The position numbers and the translations under genes are program-made. A stretch of DNA of 10,173 nt from Treponema sp. (lineage in GTDB: Bacteria; Spirochaetota; Spirochaetia; Treponematales; Breznakiellaceae). The stretch spans positions 1 through 10,173 of the forward strand of contig JAISPY010000141.1 of the NCBI GenBank assembly GCA_031274565.1, in the 5' to 3' direction. How positions within the stretch are numbered: position 1 is the first letter of the stretch; every line of letters starts with the position of its first letter. This document shows, piece after piece, positions 1 to 5,696 of this stretch. Below the pieces are notes generated by a model. The model was given only the letters and a program-made list of their open reading frames with translations. It was not told the origin of the DNA and searched no databases.

Positions 1-149
1 GCTGCGGGAACAGTATACGGTCGCGGTTGATCCCGGATGAACCCCAGGGCTGGCGCATATACACAAAAGAGACCGCGAAAGACGCGAATTAGGGAATGAC
101 TACGGTGCTTAATGCGCAAAAATGAGCGGGTATTTTTTTAAAGATAAAA

Positions 150-262
150 AATCCACCGATTACGCTAATTGAGGACCCGCGCACGCATAAAATGCCCTGC
201 ATTTTATGCTCATTGCTTGCGCCATACGGGTCCTTAACGGATTGTAGCGCGTGATTCCTTCT
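150..262. repeat. Nested long inverted-repeat element (MITE-like or structured RNA)
   Basis: The core is a perfect 11-bp stem, GCATAAAATGC (185-195) and GCATTTTATGC (199-209), with a three-base loop CCT. Outside it, GCGCA (179-183) can pair with TGCGC (218-222). Further out, TTGAGGACCC (169-178) pairs with GGGTCCTTAA (228-237) with one G-T wobble. Looser complementarity continues, for example GATTACGCTA on the left with TAGCGCGTGATTC on the right. The whole can fold into one extended hairpin of about 70 to 110 bases. There is no adjacent T-run on the plus strand; on the minus strand a T6 tract follows only about 22 bases after the outer stem, so it is not a standard terminator. It could be a small non-autonomous element, a dispersed repeat or a structured RNA; the sequence alone does not decide. 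Confidence 0.6.
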
Positions 263-355
263 TAATCCGTGTAATTCGTATTTCCTTACCGGGTAACGAG
301 TTGGGTAAAACGGTAAAAAACAAGATTTGTTTACTAATTTCTTATAACTAAAGCA

Positions 356-380
356 GTTCCAAAATAACCAATTTTGGAAC
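356..380. repeat. Hairpin repeat, copy 1 (TTCCAAAAT / ATTTTGGAA)
   Basis: A perfect 10-bp inverted repeat, GTTCCAAAAT (356-365) and ATTTTGGAAC (371-380), encloses the five-base loop AACCA. The same arms occur at 8512-8534 around a different loop. The flanks are also shared: GCA lies just before both copies, and CCAACTCA follows this copy where CCAGCTCA follows the other. Conserved arms and flanks with a variable loop mark this as a member of a dispersed repeat family. No gene start lies directly downstream of this copy. Confidence 0.7.
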
Positions 381-595
381 CAACTCACTAGAGAATTAGT
401 AAATGCTCTGCGTTGATCCTGGGTATGATGCGGTGAAAACCACCCGTGCGGACCGTGATTGCCCCCTCCGGGAACAGACCAATAACTACCGCACCGCATA
501 GGAGACAGATCGGATATTCTGGTAACGGGAATGCCGCCGCTCTTGAGAACCGCGCTACTCCATCCCTGTTCTAGCCCGGTAGCACCCTATCCTGG

Positions 596-1054
596 TTAGC
601 CCATGTTTTCGTTTTCGATTGCCGTTATCTCCTGCACTTTCGGGGTTGAAGGGCCGTCTTTAAATTCCAGGGTAATCCATTCGCCGACAATTTTTTTGGC
701 TAACTCGTGCCCTATGACCCGCTCGCCCATACAAAGCACATTGGCGTTATTGCTTAGGACGGATCGCTCTGCGGAAAAACTGTCGTGGCCCACCGCCGCG
801 CGGATACCCTTGAATTTGTTGGCGGTTATGCACATACCGATACCCGTACCACATACCAGAATTCCCCGCTTTGCATACCCGCTTTCGATGATATTCCGGC
901 AAACCCGTTTTGCCACGGTCGGATAATACGTAGGATCATCGGCGCAGTCGCATCCCAGGTCTTCCACGGTAACGCCTTTGCTTTCAAGAAACCGTATCAG
1001 CATCGTCTTCATAGGAACTGCGGCATTATCACAGCCGATCACGATGGTTCTCAT
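596..1054 (-). CDS. RpiB/LacAB-family sugar-phosphate isomerase, probably a tetrose-phosphate isomerase
   Basis: A 152-residue cytoplasmic protein of normal length for the RpiB/LacAB family, which interconverts aldose and ketose phosphates. The N-terminal GCD motif is at residues 7-9. The catalytic-base cysteine is C68 in the CGTGIG loop (68-73), equivalent to E. coli RpiB C66, followed by the family segment ANKFKGIRA (78-86) and the NVLCMG/RVIG region (105-115). Two usual histidines are missing: the one after GCD is N10, and the ring-opening histidine (E. coli H99) aligns with S101. Linear tetrose 4-phosphates need no ring opening, so I infer D-erythrulose 4-phosphate / D-erythrose 4-phosphate isomerisation (EryI/DerI type) rather than ribose 5-phosphate. 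It is the last gene of the operon. Its ATG overlaps the dhaL TGA by four bases (ATGA), suggesting translational coupling. Confidence 0.88.
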   Translation of the reverse strand: MRTIVIGCDNAAVPMKTMLIRFLESKGVTVEDLGCDCADDPTYYPTVAKRVCRNIIESGYAKRGILVCGTGIGMCITANKFKGIRAAVGHDSFSAERSVLSNNANVLCMGERVIGHELAKKIVGEWITLEFKDGPSTPKVQEITAIENENMG

Positions 1055-1722
1055 GACACCGTCCCCGGCTGTTCAAGCCTCGCCTGTTCAAGGATACCTT
1101 CCGCCATGGTACATAGAATAATACAGCAGGAAACCGCGCCGGCATCCAAAACGCCCCGTGAACGCTCACCCAACCGGCTGGAACGGCCAAACCGAGCGAC
1201 TAAATCTTTGGTGGAATCCCGGCCTTGCTCCGCGGCGGCTTTCATTTCCTCCAGCGCCTGAGCGAGGGTCTTCCCCTCTTGTACGGCTTTCCGTATGGCC
1301 TCATAAGCCGGCGCAAGCGTATCCACCAGCGTTTTATCCCCCACTTCGGCCTGTACGAGCTCCCGTAGGCCCCTAAGCCCGGCGTCAATCATGGCCGCCA
1401 GGGCTGCGGCGTCAATCACTGCAACGTTTTCTCCTGCCGCGGCCATGCTGGTAAAAATCGAGCCATAAATAGGCCCCATAGACCCGCCGATCCGGGAGAA
1501 CAGCAGGGTCCCCAATTCATGGAGGCCCTGGGTAAAGCTGATATTTTTATCGGCGATCTGTTCTCCGAACAGGGTGAAGCCTTTGTTCATATTCATGCCG
1601 TGATCGCCGTCGCCGATACGTCCGTCAACCTCGCTGAGATAGTCCTTGTTATCCTGAATCGCCTTGACCATTTTCAAAAGAACCGGCTTGCCGGCGCTGT
1701 TTTGTATACCCTCCAAAACCAT
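1051..1722 (-). CDS. dhaL: Dihydroxyacetone kinase-type DhaL subunit (nucleotide-binding)
   Basis: A 223-residue DhaL protein, close to the roughly 210 residues of the E. coli subunit. It carries the nucleotide and supplies the phosphoryl group to the ketose held on DhaK. The metal-binding motif is GRIGDGDHGMNMN (34-46), with D33, D38 and D40 matching the three E. coli DhaL aspartates. GGSMGPIYGS and a C-terminal GRSSRLGERS segment are also typical. The usual DPGA motif appears as DAGA. The start at 1722 (MVLEGIQNS) fits family length better than an ATG 15 codons upstream, which would overlap dhaK. It lies four bases after the dhaK TAG, and the only purine run (AGGGGG) abuts the ATG, so re-initiation from dhaK is likely. 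No DhaM gene is in view, so ATP and a phosphotransferase donor are both possible. Confidence 0.9.
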   Translation of the reverse strand: MVLEGIQNSAGKPVLLKMVKAIQDNKDYLSEVDGRIGDGDHGMNMNKGFTLFGEQIADKNISFTQGLHELGTLLFSRIGGSMGPIYGSIFTSMAAAGENVAVIDAAALAAMIDAGLRGLRELVQAEVGDKTLVDTLAPAYEAIRKAVQEGKTLAQALEEMKAAAEQGRDSTKDLVARFGRSSRLGERSRGVLDAGAVSCCIILCTMAEGILEQARLEQPGTVS

Positions 1723-1726
1723 CCCC

Positions 1727-2722
1727 CTATTGCTGCCTAAAGCCCATGCTGTAACACGGCGCGTCAATTAACGGTTTGAGTTCTTCGTCCAGTTTCATAA
1801 CGGTCAGGGTTGCTCCCATCATTTCAAGGGAGGTAAAATAATTACCCACGTATCCCCGGTGAATGATGATGCCCTTCCCGGTAATGAGCCTTTCAATTTC
1901 ATCGTACAGTACATAAAGCTCCATAACCGGCGTAGCCCCAAGACCGGACACCAGAACGACGACTTCGTCCCCGGAGACAAAGGGATAATCAGGCAGCACC
2001 ACATCTACCATACGTTTTGCCATCTGGCCGGCGGTTTCCAGCGGGCATACCTCAATTCCCGGTTCGCCGTGATGGCCGATACCGACCTCCATGGTTCCGG
2101 GCTTGATCTCAAAATTGGGATGCCCTACCGCAGGTAAGGTACAGGGGGTAAGGCCGATACCGATACTCCGGGTGTGGTCAATGGCTTTTTGGGCCGCCGC
2201 GATGACCTCGTCAAGATTTGCGCCTTGAGCAGCCTTGGCACCTCCGGCTTTCCACATTAACACTTCACCGGCGACGCCGCGGCGCTTTTCAGCCTGGTCT
2301 TTCGGCGCGGAGGCTACATCATCATTGGCGACTACCGTCTTAACCGCAATGCCTTCCTTCTGCGCCATTTTTACCGCCATCTTTACATTCATATTGTCCC
2401 CGGAATAATTGCCGTACAGGCAGGCAACCCCCTTGCCTTGGTTCGCGACCCTGAATGCGTCAAGAAAAGCCGCCGCTGTGGGGGAAGAACATATCTCGCC
2501 TACCGCGACCGCATCGCACAGGTTTTCACCGATATAACCGATAAACGCCGGTTTATGGCCGCTACCCCCGCCGGTCACCACGCCGACTTTGCCTGGGGGA
2601 ATAGCGACCCGTTTTATGACCCGGGGGTTATCGGTGATTGCTACTATATCACGGTGTACCTTGACAAAACCCTTGAGCATTTCATCAACTACCGTATCAG
2701 GATTGTTTAAAATTCGCTGCAT
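1727..2722 (-). CDS. dhaK: Dihydroxyacetone kinase-type DhaK subunit (ketose-binding)
   Basis: A 331-residue DhaK subunit, somewhat shorter than the 356-residue E. coli protein. DhaK binds a short ketose covalently, as a hemiaminal on histidine, for phosphoryl transfer from DhaL. All the key residues fall at the E. coli numbers: TGGGSGHKP with H56, GNYSGDNMN with D109, and GHHGEPG with H218. A clear AAGGAG ribosome binding site precedes the ATG, and the gene begins 17 bases after the dehydrogenase stop. Because it sits behind a dehydrogenase and ahead of an RpiB-type isomerase, the substrate is more likely a tetrulose such as D-erythrulose than dihydroxyacetone. That choice is contextual: the residues visible do not distinguish the two, and a glycerol/dihydroxyacetone role remains possible. 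Confidence 0.92.
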   Translation of the reverse strand: MQRILNNPDTVVDEMLKGFVKVHRDIVAITDNPRVIKRVAIPPGKVGVVTGGGSGHKPAFIGYIGENLCDAVAVGEICSSPTAAAFLDAFRVANQGKGVACLYGNYSGDNMNVKMAVKMAQKEGIAVKTVVANDDVASAPKDQAEKRRGVAGEVLMWKAGGAKAAQGANLDEVIAAAQKAIDHTRSIGIGLTPCTLPAVGHPNFEIKPGTMEVGIGHHGEPGIEVCPLETAGQMAKRMVDVVLPDYPFVSGDEVVVLVSGLGATPVMELYVLYDEIERLITGKGIIIHRGYVGNYFTSLEMMGATLTVMKLDEELKPLIDAPCYSMGFRQQ

Positions 2723-2739
2723 GGTGTTCTCCTTTTGAT

Positions 2740-3507
2740 TTATTGTATGGTGAATCCGCCGTCGATGAGCAGATCGTGTCCGGTGATCATGGCGGCAGTA
2801 TTACTGCACAGAAAGGCGATGACTCCGGCAATTTCGTCTGGTTCGGCAAACCGCCCGGCGGGTATGTGCTTTTTGAACGCGTCGCCGGCAGGACCATCCC
2901 ATGCCTTATGCCCGAGTTCGGTCAATACCACGGTTGGGGAAACGCAGTTTACCCTGATGCCGTAGGGGCCCCATTCCAGGGCTAAAACCTTGGTCATGGC
3001 AATGATGCCCCCTTTGCTGGCGCAGTAGGCAACATGCTTATCCAGGGCGATACTCCCCGCCTGGGAAGCGAGATTTACAATACTGCCGGGCAGTTTGTTT
3101 TTAATTAAATAAGCGCCAAAAACCTGGGCCATCATAAAACTGGCGGTAAGATTAATGCTGATGGTACGATTCCAGAAATCCTCGCTGATACTCTCGGCTT
3201 TCTCCAGAGCCACTACACCGGCGCTGTTTACCAATATGTCCACTTTACCAAAAGACTGCACCGCGGCGTCTACCACAGACTGGCGGTACGCCGGGTCGCT
3301 CACATTTCCTGAAATGCCGATATGCCGGGGACCCAGCTTCTTGGCTATACGATCCACCTCAGGGTTCAGATCCGCCAAAACAAGATGGACCCCCTTTTGG
3401 GCGAAAAATCCAGCGGTGGCATAACCGATACCAGCGGCTCCGCCGGTAATAATGGCGGTTTTACCTTCCAGGGAAAAATCCACATCCGCTCCGTGATAGG
3501 ACAGCAT
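2740..3507 (-). CDS. Short-chain dehydrogenase/reductase, probable polyol (D-threitol-type) dehydrogenase
   Basis: A 255-residue classical SDR that should oxidise a secondary alcohol of a sugar alcohol to a ketose. The cofactor loop TGGAAGIG is at residues 21-28. D46 at the end of the second strand points to NAD+ rather than NADP+. The NNAG motif appears as NSAG (94-97). The catalytic tetrad is N119, S148, Y161 and K165 in YCASK. The C-terminal SPTVVLTELG and DGGFTIQ segments resemble the GolD / D-threitol dehydrogenase-like SDR group. The start at 3507 is chosen because AGAAGGAG lies five bases upstream; an ATG at 3624 would add an unrelated Trp-rich extension. It follows the binding-protein gene after a 143-base gap holding a hairpin. 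The substrate is inferred from DhaK, DhaL and RpiB downstream. Confidence 0.88.
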   Translation of the reverse strand: MLSYHGADVDFSLEGKTAIITGGAAGIGYATAGFFAQKGVHLVLADLNPEVDRIAKKLGPRHIGISGNVSDPAYRQSVVDAAVQSFGKVDILVNSAGVVALEKAESISEDFWNRTISINLTASFMMAQVFGAYLIKNKLPGSIVNLASQAGSIALDKHVAYCASKGGIIAMTKVLALEWGPYGIRVNCVSPTVVLTELGHKAWDGPAGDAFKKHIPAGRFAEPDEIAGVIAFLCSNTAAMITGHDLLIDGGFTIQ

Positions 3508-3590
3508 AAAAACTCCTTCTATTGTTGTATCTGATAACATAGCCGCGTCTGACCATAGCGCTATCCAGGAAACAATGGTAACGAGCCCAT

Positions 3591-3622
3591 GCCGGCGGCT
3601 TGCGGGATACCCCGGCGCCGGC
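3591..3622 (-). other. Intercistronic hairpin after the binding-protein gene
   Basis: In the 143-base gap between the binding-protein stop and the dehydrogenase start, GCCGGCG and CGCCGGC form a 7-bp GC stem. Inside it a second stem, CGGG-GTAT-CCCG, can form on the transcribed strand. No U-tract follows, so it is not a Rho-independent terminator. GC hairpins placed just after a binding-protein gene often shield the upstream message from 3' exonucleases and raise binding-protein yield over the rest of the operon. That role is inferred. Confidence 0.5.
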
Positions 3623-3650
3623 ACAAAGGGCGTAATATACCCCCAGACCG

Positions 3651-4619
3651 CTACTGTATGGCTCCCGCCCGTTTATGGGTTTCGATGAGGGATGCCACAT
3701 TATCTTTGGTGATAAGCGGACAATCTATGTCTATATTCACCACGTCCTTGGCCTGGCCGGTCAGAATGTCATTTACAATCTTCATCGAAGTTTCCGCAAG
3801 CAGATAGGCATTCTGGAAAGACGTAGAAGTCATCTTTCCTGCCTGGATGAGCAGGGCGGCTTCGGCGGTACCGTCAACCCCGTAAACCAGCAGGTTGTTA
3901 AATTGGGGGTTGTTCTTGATAACTTCGATTGCGCCGGTAGCCATGTTGTCATTCATAGAACAAACCGCGTCAATCCGGTCATTTGCCTGTACCCAGTCTT
4001 CCATGTACCGCATGGCTTCGTCTTTATTCCAGTTGGCATACTGTTCGCCGACGATCTGGACATCCGGACGTTTCTCAAAGAATTCCTGTTTCCAGGCCCG
4101 GCGGCGCTCGTTGGAGTGGGGATGGGCGGCAGGGCCATTCAGCACCACCACTTTGGCGTTCCGGGGAATCTGAGTCAGCGCGGCCCGGGCATTAACCGCA
4201 CCCTGCTCATAGGGGCTGGCGTCCACACTATTGCTGGTTTTTTCCATGCCGGGGATACGAAGATTAACGGTAACCAGGGGAATCTTCGCCGCAACCACCT
4301 TTTCCGCAGGAGGCCGCTGGGCCTCAGTGTTCTGCGGCTGAACCACAATGACATCATAGCGGTTGGTAATGCCGTTTTCAATAAAACTCGCAATCTGGGT
4401 ATCGCTGGCCTGACCATCCTGGACCGTGAGGGCGATATCGGGATACTTCGCCGCCTCTTCCTTCATGGCATTGGCAAGCCATGCGGCAAACGCGTCGCCT
4501 TGAGTACGGGCAATATAAAGTACCCGTTTTTTACCGCCGCTCTGCCCTGATCCCCCGGCAAACGCCAGGGACGAACAAACCAGAATCAGCACTAGTACCG
4601 TACCGAGAAATTTTTTCAT
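3651..4619 (-). CDS. Periplasmic sugar-binding protein of the ABC importer (RbsB-type)
   Basis: A 322-residue solute-binding protein of the Peripla_BP_4/RbsB type that captures a sugar or polyol outside the inner membrane and delivers it to the permease. Residues 1-21 form a signal peptide: MKKF, a hydrophobic core, and a likely signal peptidase I cut after AFA, followed by the linker GGSGQSGGKK. C15 lies in ILVC, which is a poor lipobox, so I do not call it a lipoprotein. Two Rossmann-like lobes follow, with typical pocket segments RTQGDAFAAW (38-47), SMNDNMATGA (221-230, N223 and D224), YGVDG (D249) and STSFQN (Q269). GGAGG lies seven bases before the ATG. It is third in the operon and is flanked on both sides by hairpin-forming gaps, consistent with higher expression than its neighbours. 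The ligand cannot be read from sequence. Confidence 0.92.
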   Translation of the reverse strand: MKKFLGTVLVLILVCSSLAFAGGSGQSGGKKRVLYIARTQGDAFAAWLANAMKEEAAKYPDIALTVQDGQASDTQIASFIENGITNRYDVIVVQPQNTEAQRPPAEKVVAAKIPLVTVNLRIPGMEKTSNSVDASPYEQGAVNARAALTQIPRNAKVVVLNGPAAHPHSNERRRAWKQEFFEKRPDVQIVGEQYANWNKDEAMRYMEDWVQANDRIDAVCSMNDNMATGAIEVIKNNPQFNNLLVYGVDGTAEAALLIQAGKMTSTSFQNAYLLAETSMKIVNDILTGQAKDVVNIDIDCPLITKDNVASLIETHKRAGAIQ

Positions 4620-4649
4620 ACCTTTTCCTCCATAAATCTGAAATTATTG

Positions 4650-4668
4650 TTAAGCGCACCGCGCTTAA
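4650..4668 (-). other. Intercistronic hairpin before the binding-protein gene
   Basis: A perfect 8-bp inverted repeat, TTAAGCGC and GCGCTTAA, has a three-base loop and lies in the 87-base gap between the permease stop and the binding-protein start. It ends about 30 bases before the binding-protein ATG and is not followed by a U-tract. It could be a processing or 5'-protecting stem-loop, or a weak attenuator, that sets the binding-protein level apart from the two upstream genes. Confidence 0.55.
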
Positions 4669-4688
4669 TTACCGCTGTCCTACGGATC

Positions 4689-4700
4689 TTCCCGCGGGAA
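4689..4700. repeat. 12-bp perfect palindrome between permease and binding-protein genes
   Basis: TTCCCGCGGGAA is a perfect two-fold palindrome seven bases after the permease stop codon. In DNA it could be a protein-binding site; in RNA only a four-base-pair stem with a CGCG loop would form. It does not match the TTTGC-type operators of the divergent region, so I do not assign it to the LacI regulator. Confidence 0.4.
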
Positions 4701-4706
4701 TCTCAC

Positions 4707-5678
4707 TTATCCCTGGGGTCTGGACCGGCGTTTTTTAGCCTGAATATCCATGATCACCGCCAGGGCAATGATGATGCCTTTGATAATTTGCTGCAGATAC
4801 GAATTAACCCCTAGGAGGTTCATAATATTGTTGAGAATACCGACAATGAAAGCGCCGGCCAGCGTACCGGCTGCTGTTCCCATGCCCCCTGAAAAACTGG
4901 TTCCCCCGATAATCGCCGCGGTCAGGGCTTCCATTTCATAACCTGCCGCCGCATTGGGAATGCCCGCATTCACCCGGGACATAAATATGATTCCCGCAAG
5001 CCCAACCAGGAAGCCGTTAATCACATAACAGGCAAATTTAGTGGCATTGACCTTGATGCCCGACGCATTTGCCGCTTCCTCATTGCCCCCTATGGCATAC
5101 AGGGATCGGCCGAACCGGGTATGATTGAGCAGATACCAGGTGATACCAAGCATGGCTGCCATAAAAATAACCGGATAGGGAATTATTCCCAGGGACCCCT
5201 GTCCGAAAACCTCGAACTTTCCAATTTGATAAATATCCTGTCCCCGGGTAAAAAGCAAAACGCTTCCCCGGGCAACGGTGGTTACCGCCAATGTGGCAAT
5301 AAAGGGAGGGGTTTTATAAACGCTTACCAGGAAACCGCTGATAACATTAAAAAATACGCCCAGGGCAAGACCCGTGGTAATCGCCAGGGCCATATTGCCG
5401 GTAGCCTTGAACATCGCGATGGACAGGACCCCGGAAAAAGCAAGAACCGCCCCGGACGAAAGGTCAATAAGCCCGGATATAATCAGCAGGGTTTCGCCGA
5501 AGGCCAGAATACAGACCACCGAGTTCTGCCGCAGCACATTGGTAAGATTGGTAATGTTCAGAAAGTTTTTGTTCAGAAATGAACTAATGATGAATACAAT
5601 TATCAGAATAACCAAAATACTGTATTTGTTTAATACCGCGGCAATTTTTGCCTTCAACACCTGCGTAGTACCGGTCAT
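4707..5678 (-). CDS. Sugar ABC transporter permease (RbsC-type)
   Basis: A 323-residue inner-membrane permease of the BPD_transp_2/RbsC family, presumably acting as a dimer with the adjacent ATPase and binding protein. Hydrophobic segments begin at about residues 19-37 and 51-70 and recur through the protein, giving some eight to ten helices. Family motifs are present in order: GLIDLSSGA (69-77), TPPFIATL (123-130), the cytoplasmic loop GGNEEAANASGI (197-208) that contacts the ATPase, and AAGYEMEALTAAIIGGTSFSGG (244-265). The C-terminus is basic (KKRRSRPQG). An AAGGAT ribosome binding site stands six bases before the ATG, 18 bases after the ATPase stop. Length and motif order are normal. The imported sugar is not predictable from this gene alone. 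Confidence 0.93.
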   Translation of the reverse strand: MTGTTQVLKAKIAAVLNKYSILVILIIVFIISSFLNKNFLNITNLTNVLRQNSVVCILAFGETLLIISGLIDLSSGAVLAFSGVLSIAMFKATGNMALAITTGLALGVFFNVISGFLVSVYKTPPFIATLAVTTVARGSVLLFTRGQDIYQIGKFEVFGQGSLGIIPYPVIFMAAMLGITWYLLNHTRFGRSLYAIGGNEEAANASGIKVNATKFACYVINGFLVGLAGIIFMSRVNAGIPNAAAGYEMEALTAAIIGGTSFSGGMGTAAGTLAGAFIVGILNNIMNLLGVNSYLQQIIKGIIIALAVIMDIQAKKRRSRPQG

Positions 5679-5696
5679 GGTTTTATCCTTATGTCA

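Larger units (their letters stand above)
1..595. other. Gene-poor region with structured repeats, no convincing CDS
   Basis: I find no supportable gene here. The longest reading frame (minus strand, 89-499) has an odd Trp/His/Cys-rich composition, no ribosome binding site, no recognisable domain, and runs straight through a large inverted repeat. The first 92 bases might contain the tail of a plus-strand gene entering from the left: one frame stops at 38-40 (ending VAVDPG), another at 90-92 (ending KETAKDAN), and I cannot choose between them. The rest holds a nested inverted-repeat element near 150-262, a hairpin repeat at 356-380, and the region downstream of the rpiB stop. I see no stem plus T-run terminator for the minus-strand operon in that downstream region. 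Confidence 0.6.

Noticed and set aside
1..92. Tail of a plus-strand gene entering from the left
   Set aside because: Two frames give short plausible tails (stops at 38-40 and 90-92), but there is too little sequence to choose or identify either.
169..237. Integron attC site
   Set aside because: The folded shape is suggestive, but the GTTRRRY/RYYYAAC core sites are not present at the ends.
89..499. 136-codon minus-strand reading frame
   Set aside because: Odd Trp/His/Cys-rich composition, no ribosome binding site, no recognisable domain, and it crosses two inverted repeats. Most likely chance.
403..501. 32-codon plus-strand frame after hairpin repeat copy 1 (starts MLCVDPGYDAVK)
   Set aside because: No ribosome binding site and no family match that I recognise; too short to support.
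3591..3622. Rho-independent terminator after the binding-protein gene
   Set aside because: The stem is GC-rich but no U-tract follows, and the catabolic genes continue in the same direction.
3508..3624. Upstream ATG at 3624 as start of the dehydrogenase
   Set aside because: It would add 39 unrelated residues and read through the intercistronic hairpin; a strong ribosome binding site precedes 3507.
3675..4550. 291-codon plus-strand frame antisense to the binding-protein gene
   Set aside because: It mirrors the codon structure of a clearly recognised binding protein and has no domain of its own.
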